NCBI GenBank assembly: GCA_963931575.1
Contig: OZ007029.1
Coordinates: 744,001 to 808,000, forward strand
From: Gastranaerophilus sp944325835
GTDB lineage: Bacteria > Cyanobacteriota > Vampirovibrionia > Gastranaerophilales > Gastranaerophilaceae
Direction: 5' to 3'
DNA: 64,000 nucleotides
Positions 8,382 to 15,327 of this stretch are shown one piece after another. Position 1 is the stretch's first letter. Each line of letters starts with the position of its first letter. The position numbers were made by a program, and so were the translations under genes. Below the pieces are notes generated by a model, which searched no databases, was not told the origin of the DNA, and saw only the letters and a list, made by a program, of their open reading frames with translations.

Positions 8382-8930
8382 ATGGTTGCTAATATTTTTG
8401 GTAAAATCTATGCAAAGCTTGGCAAACTGGAAGCCCAGAATAAGGTTTCCCGTATTACTCGTCAAATCGCAAGATTGACGAAGCAAATTGGTCGTGCGGA
8501 AAAACAATTTAATTCAGAAAAGAGGGCTGCTACTAACCAGGCTAAAATGATGTCTAACAGTGTGTTTAGTATGTCCAGTATGATGCAGGCATTACCTTCT
8601 GAATATGCAAGCTTATTTACTGATCCTACGAGAGGTCAATTGGATATGTCTAAGGCAGGTACTGATGAATTTAAGACACTATATGCTCAGTTCCAACAAT
8701 GGCAAGCCGGTATGCAGCAGTTAGGTCAAACTCAATTGAACCAAACTCTTGCTATGATAGAAGATGAATTTGATGCAAGATATGAAATGGAAATCCAAGC
8801 TATGAAAGACGAACAGGCTGACCTTGAAGTTGAAAAAGAAACCGCTCAAGCTGAAGTTCAAGTATTTGAAGGAATGGAAAAACAAGAAGGCGAATTTGCT
8901 AAGAACAACATTCAAAATATGTTTGGCTAA
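8382..8930 (+). CDS. Coiled-coil protein of unknown function
   Basis: 182 residues, no signal peptide or membrane segment. Two charged helical stretches (about 10-65 and 125-170), rich in Gln, Glu, Lys and Ala with few glycines, have heptad-like spacing. Between them is a Ser/Met-rich part (SNSVFSMSSMMQALPSEY). I recognise no family. It has its own terminator, and a possible promoter (TTTACG, 17 nt, TATATG at 8325-8353), so it is probably expressed alone. The length and two-helix plan recall secretion-system filament or chaperone proteins, but nothing nearby supports that. Confidence 0.7.
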   Translation: MVANIFGKIYAKLGKLEAQNKVSRITRQIARLTKQIGRAEKQFNSEKRAATNQAKMMSNSVFSMSSMMQALPSEYASLFTDPTRGQLDMSKAGTDEFKTLYAQFQQWQAGMQQLGQTQLNQTLAMIEDEFDARYEMEIQAMKDEQADLEVEKETAQAEVQVFEGMEKQEGEFAKNNIQNMFG

Positions 8931-8994
8931 CGCCGCATAGAATAGGAATAAAGAATTAAGAATAATTTGGAATAATAGGAAATAAGGATGATTT

Positions 8995-9021
8995 AACCCG
9001 CTTTCAAAGCGGGTTTTATTT
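8995..9021 (+). terminator. Terminator after the coiled-coil gene
   Basis: Ten-base arms AACCCGCTTT and AAAGCGGGTT (8995-9015) followed by TTATTT. It directly abuts copy 1 of the modular repeat. Confidence 0.85.
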
Positions 9022-9215
9022 GTCCGAGAAAGGCTCGCGATAAGGAACGTGGCGTGAATGAGTTGCAGAGCAACTCCCGCTCACGCAAGCGAGCCTTTTG
9101 AGTGACCTTTTAGGCAGCACTCTGCCGAGAAAAACAGTCCAGTGAACTGTTTTTCGAGAGGGAAACGCGCGAGCCGCGGTTCAGCGGGTCGGAAGTGGCG
9201 GAGAACTGCTTTAAT
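9021..9215 (+). repeat. Modular hairpin repeat, copy 1
   Basis: Starts TGTCCGAGAAAGG and ends GAACTGCTTTAATT. Stem 1 is AAAGGCTCGC / GCGAGCCTTT and carries an apical hairpin GAGTTGC / GCAACTC nested in GCGTGA / TCACGC. A GAAAAACAGT / ACTGTTTTTC hairpin follows, then a closing stem GCGGTTC / GAACTGC with a T-rich tail. It lies between the terminator of the coiled-coil gene and the nadB promoter. Shares the apical hairpin with copy 2 and the GAAAAACAGT hairpin with copy 3. Confidence 0.85.
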
Positions 9216-9217
9216 TG

Positions 9218-9246
9218 TTGACTGCATGATATGTTTGACATAAAAT
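9218..9246 (+). promoter_or_regulatory. Promoter of nadB-nadC
   Basis: TTGACT (9218-9223), 17 nt, TAAAAT (9241-9246). It begins 3 bp after repeat copy 1, so nadB transcripts should not include the repeat. A start near 9253 excludes the upstream ATG at 9231 as the initiation codon. Confidence 0.65.
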
Positions 9247-9269
9247 ATTGTCAGCAGGGATTTATAATT

Positions 9270-10889
9270 ATGAAATATTCAATATACTCCGCAGTCGTTG
9301 TGGGGAGCGGAATAGCCGGACTTTACGCAACGCTGAGAATGAATAGAAATTTAGAGCTTTCGGATAACATTTTACTCGTCACTAAATCCAATTTGGGCGA
9401 AAGCAACTCGCATTATGCTCAGGGCGGTATCGTCGGTGTTATGCAGGAAAATAAAGAGGATTCAATTTCTTCGCATGTTTCTGATACGCTAAAGGCAGGT
9501 GCGGGGCTTAATATCTCGGATGCGGTCAAGTCAATTTCTAAAAGCTCTGATTCTGTAATAAAAGATTTGATGAATTATGGCGTTGAGTTTGATACCACTG
9601 ATGACGGTAAATTATCTTATACTCTTGAGGGTGCGCACAGCGTAAGACGAATTCTTCACTCCGGCGGGGACGCAACTGGCAGAAGAATGCAGGAGGCACT
9701 GGCAAAAACACTCCAAGAGGCACATGGCGTTGATATTTATGAAAATCACAGCGCGGTGGATTTGCTTATAAATTCTGAAGGTGAGTGTAAAGGTGTAGTC
9801 TTATTTAATAACGTAACAAAAGAGTATGAGGTTATTTACTCTTCTGTTGTCGTGCTTGCAACAGGCGGTATCGGCCAGCTTTATAAGTACACAACAAACC
9901 CGCAGGGCGCAACCGGTGACGGATTGGCTCTGGCGCATATTGCAGGTGCTGTCCTGCGTGATATGGAATTTGTTCAATTCCACCCGACGGCTTTCGCGCA
10001 GCCGGGGGTAAAAAACCGTTCTCTTATTACGGAAGCGCTTCGCGGTGAGGGTGCAAAGCTCGTTGATGCTTCAGGTAATGAATTTATGGCAAAATATGAT
10101 CCGCGCAAAGAACTTGCACCGCGCGACATCGTAACACGCGCAATTTGTAAGGAAATGATTGCCCGGCACGTTGATCATGAATACCTTGATGCAACCCATA
10201 TTGATAAGGAAATTTTGGCCCGTCGTTTCCCTACAATTTCAAGAATTTGTAAAAAATACGGAATTGATATTTCAAAAGATTTGATCCCTGTTGCGCCTGC
10301 GGCACACTATTTTATGGGCGGAATTGTCGCGGATGTTGACGGGAAAACCGATATAAAAGGGCTTTATGCAATAGGAGAGGTGGCATCAACAGGACTTCAC
10401 GGGGCGAACAGGCTTGCAAGCAATTCGCTTCTGGAATGTGTTGTGTGTGCATATAACCTGATTGAAACGCTTAGAAAAATGGATTTGAGCGCGCCAAAAC
10501 AGATTGATTCGGATATTAAATCTGTTATTGACCGTTACAGCGAAGATGTTCAGGTCGATGAAAGCATTGATTTCGATTTGGATGACCTTATTCAACAGTT
10601 AAAAGAATTAATGTGGGATAAAGTCGGTATTTTCAGGGATGAACTTTCCTTAAAAAGTGCGCTTGTTGAACTGAATAAGCTCATTTTGAACTTCAATCGT
10701 GAATATAAGTGCCTTAGCAAAGAAGAATATGAGTTTAGAAACATGCTGATAGTAGCAAAGGCTATTACGGTTTCTGCGCTGAACAGACACGAATCGCGGG
10801 GGGCACATTTTAGAAATGATTACCCTGAATGCGGCGCAGAAGTTCAGCACAGCTATTTTAAAGAAAGGGAGAAAACTTTATTATGCTAA
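9270..10889 (+). CDS. nadB: L-aspartate oxidase
   Basis: FAD enzyme that oxidises aspartate to iminoaspartate, the first step of de novo NAD synthesis. 539 residues from ATG 9270, which has AGGGA upstream and lies downstream of the predicted transcript start. The dinucleotide-binding motif VVVGSGIAGLYATLR is at residues 8-22. SNSHYAQGGI, EFVQFHPTAF, APRDIVTRAI and GANRLASNSLLE are the family's flavin and substrate segments, followed by the helical C-terminal domain. Overlaps nadC by 7 nt. nadA, the partner quinolinate synthase, is not in the window. Confidence 0.96.
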   Translation: MKYSIYSAVVVGSGIAGLYATLRMNRNLELSDNILLVTKSNLGESNSHYAQGGIVGVMQENKEDSISSHVSDTLKAGAGLNISDAVKSISKSSDSVIKDLMNYGVEFDTTDDGKLSYTLEGAHSVRRILHSGGDATGRRMQEALAKTLQEAHGVDIYENHSAVDLLINSEGECKGVVLFNNVTKEYEVIYSSVVVLATGGIGQLYKYTTNPQGATGDGLALAHIAGAVLRDMEFVQFHPTAFAQPGVKNRSLITEALRGEGAKLVDASGNEFMAKYDPRKELAPRDIVTRAICKEMIARHVDHEYLDATHIDKEILARRFPTISRICKKYGIDISKDLIPVAPAAHYFMGGIVADVDGKTDIKGLYAIGEVASTGLHGANRLASNSLLECVVCAYNLIETLRKMDLSAPKQIDSDIKSVIDRYSEDVQVDESIDFDLDDLIQQLKELMWDKVGIFRDELSLKSALVELNKLILNFNREYKCLSKEEYEFRNMLIVAKAITVSALNRHESRGAHFRNDYPECGAEVQHSYFKEREKTLLC

Positions 10890-11713
10890 GCCGTTTTTAT
10901 ATAGAAAAACATATTAAAGATGCTTTGATAGAAGATATCGGGTTCGGTGACATTACGACAGAAAATTTGGCCTCTGAGGGGGATATGCTGGAGGGCTTTT
11001 TAAACACCCGATCTGACGGCGTTCTTTGCGGAGTGGAGGTTTTTAAAACTGTTTACGAAATTCTATCTAAAGATATTAAAATAAAATTCTATTTTAAAGA
11101 CGGGGACAAAATCAAGAAAGGTGATAAGCTGGCGGATTTATCGGGGCCGGCGAAAGAACTTCTTATGGGTGAAAGACTTGCCCTGAATTATATCCAGCGT
11201 ATGAGCGGAATTGCAACTGAAACCGCTAAATATCAGGATGCAATCGCTCCTTACAATGCAAAAATTGTTGATACACGCAAAACTACTCCGAATTTCAGGG
11301 CTTTTGAAAAATATTCCGTTAAAACCGGCGGCGGTGCGCTGCACAGATTTAATCTTTCTGATTGTGCAATGATTAAGGATAACCATATCCGCCTTGCCGG
11401 CTCGATTACAAATGCTGTGACAAAATTACGTGCTTCAATTTCGCATGCTCATAAAATTGAGGTGGAATGCGATACGCTGGAGCAGGTTAAAGAAGCTCTT
11501 GAGAGCAAAGCTGATATCATAATGCTTGATAATATGTCAACTGATATGATGAAAACCGCCTGCGAACTGATTGCGGGGCGTGCAATAGTTGAGGCAAGCG
11601 GTAATGTTCATCTTGATACGGTCAATGCGATAGCGGCCTGCGGTGTCGATATTATCTCTTCAAGCGCAATTGTGGCAAAAGCACCAACGTTAGATATTGC
11701 GTTGGATATGTAA
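10883..11713 (+). CDS. nadC: Nicotinate-nucleotide pyrophosphorylase (carboxylating)
   Basis: Converts quinolinate and PRPP to nicotinate mononucleotide. 276 residues, normal length. DTRKTTPNFRAFEKYSVKTGGG followed by HRFNLSDCAMIKDNH are the substrate-binding core. The C-terminal VEASGNVHLDTVNAIAACGVDIIS is the phosphate-binding end of the barrel. The ATG lies inside the end of nadB with GGGAGA before it, indicating coupled translation. nadD, the next enzyme, is at 40.1 kb. Confidence 0.96.
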   Translation: MLSRFYIEKHIKDALIEDIGFGDITTENLASEGDMLEGFLNTRSDGVLCGVEVFKTVYEILSKDIKIKFYFKDGDKIKKGDKLADLSGPAKELLMGERLALNYIQRMSGIATETAKYQDAIAPYNAKIVDTRKTTPNFRAFEKYSVKTGGGALHRFNLSDCAMIKDNHIRLAGSITNAVTKLRASISHAHKIEVECDTLEQVKEALESKADIIMLDNMSTDMMKTACELIAGRAIVEASGNVHLDTVNAIAACGVDIISSSAIVAKAPTLDIALDM

Positions 11714-11887
11714 TTAAATATCTTCGGGCACGTAGAAGTTTGAGTTTTTGATAATATCCCGCACAATAGGTGCTTCGCAATAGCCGCGCGTTACGGTCTG
11801 GTATTGTTTTACAATACTAATGACATCCTCTACGCTTAGTTTGATTGTTCTGCGTTTAACAAAATTGTTTTCAATAATTATAGCCAT
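11714..11887 (-). CDS. 57-residue protein of unknown function
   Basis: A short frame with an excellent GGAGGT ribosome site 5 nt before ATG. It begins MAIIIENNFVKRRTIKLS and contains VEDVISIVKQYQTVTRG; it ends FYVPEDI. The mix of strand-like N-terminus and a helix resembles small DNA-binding or antitoxin-like proteins, but no family is evident. It fills the gap after nadC, converging on it with no spare base between the two stops. No toxin-like partner is adjacent. Confidence 0.65.
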   Translation of the reverse strand: MAIIIENNFVKRRTIKLSVEDVISIVKQYQTVTRGYCEAPIVRDIIKNSNFYVPEDI

Positions 11888-12010
11888 TTATACCTCCACA
11901 ATCAGCCTATCGACACTACGGCGCGGCAGCTTTAAAAATTACTCCGTATGATATAAAAATAAATTTTCAAATTTATAGCAAAAAAATATTTGTTCAGGAG
12001 TTATAGCAAT

Positions 12011-12799
12011 ATGCGTATAAGTTCAAATTACATTACCCGACCATATTCTCAATATCAAAACAGGCAGATAAAGTCTGAAATTATGCCTGTAAGCCAGCCG
12101 CAGGTGAATTTCGGCCAATCATTCGTGCCAAAATTTATAAAGAGAATGCTTGTACCCAAGGATGTGAAGAAGAAAGCAAAATTTCACTGTTATCTGGCTG
12201 ATAAGATGAAGCTTTATTTTGATTTTAATTATGGCAGAAGAAATTATACGGTAATTTCAATCGGGCGTTCCCTGGCATCCGTTGTAGAAACACTGGGGAA
12301 GAAAAGACGCGATGTTGTGTGCCTGCCGCTTTCCGGCTTGAGTTATGAGTTGCCGTCAGAGATTAAAAATATTGAGGTTTATAGAGAATTTTTAAAATCT
12401 AAAGGGCTTACAAAAGAAATAATTGCGGCAAATCCTGACAGGCATTATGTTCTGGTTGATAATTCAATCAGCGGACGAACCCTGCGAAATGCTAAAAAAT
12501 TCTTGTCGCGTGAAGATTTGTTGGGCAATCCCGATAGACTGGAGATAAAGTCAGCTGAGGAAATTTACGGTGACAAGTATAATAAACTTTCAATGAATTA
12601 TCTTTTTGCGAGTGATGAGTTTCAAGAGTTTTCACCTGTAGGGTGTTTACACTTGCAGGACTTAAAATATACTTTTGAACAGGCGAACTATAAAACCTGC
12701 GGCATGTATGAAACCAAATCACGATTATTTCGCAAGAAATTGTTTGATTTTTCTATACAGGATATAATTGACAGGAGTAATAAAAAACGAACCCGATAA
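12011..12799 (+). CDS. Phosphoribosyltransferase-like protein with N-terminal VNFG motif
   Basis: 262 residues from ATG 12011 (AGGAG 10 nt upstream; an in-frame TTG at 11990 is rejected). Residues 1-30 are polar and disordered, then VNFG at 32-35. The core has VISIGRSLASVVE (81-93) and HYVLVDNSISGRTL (145-158). These match the strand-loop-helix and PRPP-loop layout of phosphoribosyltransferases, although the acidic pair of the PRPP loop is only partly kept (V-D-N-S in place of D-D). No other enzyme of a known salvage route is adjacent. It could be a nucleotide-binding regulator or effector. Its stop codon is inside the terminator stem. Confidence 0.65.
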   Translation: MRISSNYITRPYSQYQNRQIKSEIMPVSQPQVNFGQSFVPKFIKRMLVPKDVKKKAKFHCYLADKMKLYFDFNYGRRNYTVISIGRSLASVVETLGKKRRDVVCLPLSGLSYELPSEIKNIEVYREFLKSKGLTKEIIAANPDRHYVLVDNSISGRTLRNAKKFLSREDLLGNPDRLEIKSAEEIYGDKYNKLSMNYLFASDEFQEFSPVGCLHLQDLKYTFEQANYKTCGMYETKSRLFRKKLFDFSIQDIIDRSNKKRTR

Positions 12800-12820
12800 T
12801 AAGTTTATCGGGTTCGTTTT
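12784..12820. terminator. Bidirectional terminator between the PRTase-like gene and rpsG
   Basis: Perfect 16-bp stem AAAACGAACCCGATAA / TTATCGGGTTCGTTTT with a 5-nt loop. The minus strand has the better T run, fitting the end of the rpsL-rpsG transcript. Confidence 0.9.
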
Positions 12821-12875
12821 AATATATAAGCAGTTTCGTTCATGTTTCATATTCGCGAAACTTTCTCGGACAGAA

Positions 12876-13346
12876 TTAGTATCTGTAGTGAGCAAATGCT
12901 TTGTTAGCTTCAGCCATTCTGTGGGTATCTTCACGTTTTTTGCAAGCGGAACCAGCGCCGTTAGAAGCGTCGATGAGTTCGTTTGTCAATTTTTCGATGA
13001 AGGATTTACCACCGCGTTTTTTAGCAGCTTCAATTATCCAGGAAGAAGAAAGAGCAAAACCTCTGTCCGCTTTAACTTCAATCGGAACCTGATAAGTTGA
13101 ACCGCCGATACGGCGAGCTTTAACTTCCAATAAAGGAGTAGCATTTGTTAGAGCTTTTTGGAAGATTTCAAGAGCCTTTTCGCCTGTTCTTTCTTCAATT
13201 CTTGTCATCGTAGCATAGAAGATTTTTTCAGCGATAGACTTTTTGCCTCTTCTCATAATTCTGTTGATAAATTTAGAAATATCAACGCTGTTATAAATAG
13301 GATCTGCTAAAGGAATTCTTTTAGCAGGTTTTGAACGTCTTGACAT
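12876..13346 (-). CDS. rpsG: 30S ribosomal protein S7
   Basis: 156 residues, normal for bacterial S7, which nucleates assembly of the 30S head. N-terminus MSRRSKPAKRIPLADPIYNS and the conserved KSIAEKIFYATM, RRIGGSTYQVPIEV and HRMAEANKAFAHYRY are intact. The rpsL stop and rpsG start share bases (TAATG), and the GGAGGT ribosome site lies in the rpsL end. The transcript ends 56 bp later, so the usual fusA and tuf genes do not follow. Confidence 0.98.
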   Translation of the reverse strand: MSRRSKPAKRIPLADPIYNSVDISKFINRIMRRGKKSIAEKIFYATMTRIEERTGEKALEIFQKALTNATPLLEVKARRIGGSTYQVPIEVKADRGFALSSSWIIEAAKKRGGKSFIEKLTNELIDASNGAGSACKKREDTHRMAEANKAFAHYRY

Positions 13347-13744
13347 TATTTCTTACCTCCTTTAGCTGCACCTTTTTGGTTTTTCTTAGCACCGTATTTA
13401 GATCTGCTTTGTGCTCTGTTAGCAACGCCTGCAGTATCAAGGGTACCTCTGACGATGTGGTAACGAACACCAGGAAGGTCTTTAACCCTTCCGCCTCTGA
13501 TAAGAACAACGCTGTGTTCTTGAAGGTTGTGACCGATACCCGGGATGTATGAAGTAACTTCAAAGCCGTTTGTTAATCTAACTCTGGCAACTTTTCTCAA
13601 AGCTGAGTTTGGTTTTTTAGGTGTAGTAGTGTACACACGTGTGCAAACTCCGCGTCTTTGAGGACATTCCATCAATGCCGGAGATTTCGTTTTGTCTGTC
13701 AGTTTTTTACGTTCTTGACGAACTAACTGGTTAATTGTAGGCAT
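13346..13744 (-). CDS. rpsL: 30S ribosomal protein S12
   Basis: 132 residues, ending in a lysine-rich tail (GAAKGGKK). It helps control decoding accuracy. The streptomycin-region segments KTKSPALMECPQRRGVC and TTPKKPNSALRKVARVRLTNG are intact, with the lysine typical of drug-sensitive S12 in PKKPNSA. First gene of a two-gene operon, with a strong promoter 120 bp upstream and a leader of about 110 nt able to form a GCCGG / CCGGC hairpin. Confidence 0.98.
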   Translation of the reverse strand: MPTINQLVRQERKKLTDKTKSPALMECPQRRGVCTRVYTTTPKKPNSALRKVARVRLTNGFEVTSYIPGIGHNLQEHSVVLIRGGRVKDLPGVRYHIVRGTLDTAGVANRAQSRSKYGAKKNQKGAAKGGKK

Positions 13745-13863
13745 AATTTCTCCTTTTTTCTGATTTTTGCAGACCTGAAACCCTTACGCATTCCGGTCTT
13801 TCAGTGTATTATTGTTTGAACTGCCGGCTATCCAGCACGAATCCGGCTAATGTGTTCATAATT

Positions 13864-13892
13864 ATTAAACATCAAGCATTTTAGCCTGTCAA
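13864..13892 (-). promoter_or_regulatory. Promoter of rpsL-rpsG
   Basis: Minus strand: TTGACA (13892-13887), 17 nt, TTTAAT (13869-13864). A perfect -35 and good spacer placed right after the stop of the HNH-like gene. Confidence 0.75.
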
Positions 13893-13899
13893 GTAATGA

Positions 13900-15036
13900 T
13901 TACTTCTCTTGTAACAATTTATACAGATTTCTAAGATATTGCGTGCAGCCCATATCGCGAATACGTTTGATTTCTCTGTTAATCATGAATGCGGGGATAT
14001 CTCCGAGTGCGGAAATATCAATATTAAGAACTTGGCGTGAGGCTATGGCAAATTCATTCTTGGCCGTAAAAATGTATTCCTTGAGCAGATTTTTCTGAGT
14101 TGCGAGATATGGCGTCGGAGCATCTTCATAGTAGATTTGTATTAATCTGTCAAAATGTTTTTGCAAATAGCCAAACATTTCGGGTTTCTGGCTTAATTGC
14201 ATATTCAGTGGTTTGTTGCCGCGGGCGCCGTTATCCTCGCTGCATTCCCAGATTACAATTCTCCCGCCGCTGCTTTCAGGGATTATATGTTCCATTGTTC
14301 CGAAATCTTTGTTGTAAAGTTTCATCCCGATTTCTTCGGGCGAACGTGAGGAATATTTTACGATAAATGCGTTCGTATTGTTATCGGAGGTCGGAAGCTG
14401 CCGGATTGCATTCATAATTTTTAGTCTTACTTTGTCATCGCTAAGTGACAGTGCAAAATCGTCAAACTCACTTATTGCGCTTTTACGTTTGAATTTTTTA
14501 TTCTGCATTTTTCCGTGTTGATATATAATGCTTTTTGTTTCATTAAGCAGCCCGTCTAGTTCGCCGACTTTATTCTTTGGAATTTGTCCGCGCAGGAATC
14601 CAAGCTCATCAAGAACCAGAAATTGTTCTCTTATCAAGTTTTTTTCAGCTTTTGAGTGAAGCATTTTTAAAATTGCCTGCATATTCATTGTCGGGTGCTC
14701 GGGTGCGAGTTCGGCCATCTTAAAGAAGATTAGTTTGTTAATCTCCGTCATGTTATGAATATTTTTGTCAAAGAGCCTTAGAGCATCGACAGCCGGTTCG
14801 TTTAAAAGCTCAAGGGGAATAAGCTTCTTTCCGCAGACAGGACAGGGAAGTCCGCACATTAAAATCTCTTTTAAGAATTTCTTCGGAAAATATTCGTGAA
14901 TTCGCGCGCTGAAATTTACACTGTCCGCACTGTTTATTTTTGCCGCGTTAGGGGGGGGGGTAGACTGAACCGCTGTTCCTGATTGAACAAGGTTTTGATT
15001 TTTATATAAATTTAGAAATACCGGTGAAATCCTCAT
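13900..15036 (-). CDS. HNH-nuclease-like protein with C10 slippage tract and VNFS motif
   Basis: 378 residues from the ATG at 15036; a TTG 18 nt upstream is rejected because MRIS also starts the protein at 12011. A run of ten C (coding strand) encodes Pro 27-29, and slippage would cut the protein within about 35 residues. VNFS follows at 40-43, then a CPVC knuckle (C65, C68). The segment EHIIPESSGG (249-258), then C265, N269 and RGN (272-274), resembles the His, Asn and Arg layout of HNH endonucleases. The second zinc knuckle typical of many HNH proteins is not obvious. No signal peptide. Function inferred only; a nuclease effector or phase-variable defence protein is possible. Confidence 0.6.
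   Translation of the reverse strand: MRISPVFLNLYKNQNLVQSGTAVQSTPPPNAAKINSADSVNFSARIHEYFPKKFLKEILMCGLPCPVCGKKLIPLELLNEPAVDALRLFDKNIHNMTEINKLIFFKMAELAPEHPTMNMQAILKMLHSKAEKNLIREQFLVLDELGFLRGQIPKNKVGELDGLLNETKSIIYQHGKMQNKKFKRKSAISEFDDFALSLSDDKVRLKIMNAIRQLPTSDNNTNAFIVKYSSRSPEEIGMKLYNKDFGTMEHIIPESSGGRIVIWECSEDNGARGNKPLNMQLSQKPEMFGYLQKHFDRLIQIYYEDAPTPYLATQKNLLKEYIFTAKNEFAIASRQVLNIDISALGDIPAFMINREIKRIRDMGCTQYLRNLYKLLQEK
14951..14960 (-). repeat. C10 homopolymer inside the HNH-like gene
   Basis: Ten G on the plus strand, ten C on the coding strand, within codons 26-29. The present length keeps the frame open. Confidence 0.85.
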
Positions 15037-15068
15037 GTCCGGTTTAAAAATCAAACAAAAATTTTTTT

Positions 15069-15076
15069 GCTATAAT
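15069..15076 (+). promoter_or_regulatory. Extended -10 promoter leading into repeat copy 2
   Basis: TGCTATAAT (TG at 15068-15069, TATAAT at 15071-15076) with no clear -35. A start near 15083 would fall in the first bases of repeat copy 2, making the repeat the 5' leader of the peptidase gene. Confidence 0.5.
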
Positions 15077-15078
15077 GT

Positions 15079-15310
15079 TGTCCGAGAAAGTTTCGCGATA
15101 AGGAACGTGGCGTGAATGAGTTGCGGAGCAACTCCCGCTCACGCAAGCGAAACTTTTGAGTGACGTATTAGACAGCGAAGCCATGCGCGACCCGCGGTTC
15201 AGCGCGAGCGAGCTGAGGCATTCCAAGGCAAAACCGCGCTTTTGCCTGAATGCCGTTAAGCGCGAGTCGAGCAAGAGGCGGGGCGCAAGTGGCGAAGAAC
15301 TGCTTTATTT
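15079..15310 (+). repeat. Modular hairpin repeat, copy 2
   Basis: Starts TGTCCGAGAAAG and ends GAACTGCTTTATTT. Stem 1 is AAAGTTTCGC / GCGAAACTTT, a changed but still paired version of copy 1, with the same apical hairpin. The core GAGTGACGTATTAGACAGC follows. It lacks the GAAAAACAGT hairpin but has a long hairpin GGCATTC / GAATGCC with inner GGCAAAA / TTTTGCC shared with copy 3. The closing stem GCGGTTC / GAACTGC with TTTATTT ends 6 nt before the peptidase ribosome site. Confidence 0.85.
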
Positions 15311-15327
15311 AAGAAAAGGAGTTTTGT

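Noticed and set aside
9231..9269. Earlier ATG for nadB
   Set aside because: It lies upstream of the predicted transcript start and lacks a ribosome site; ATG 9270 has AGGGA.
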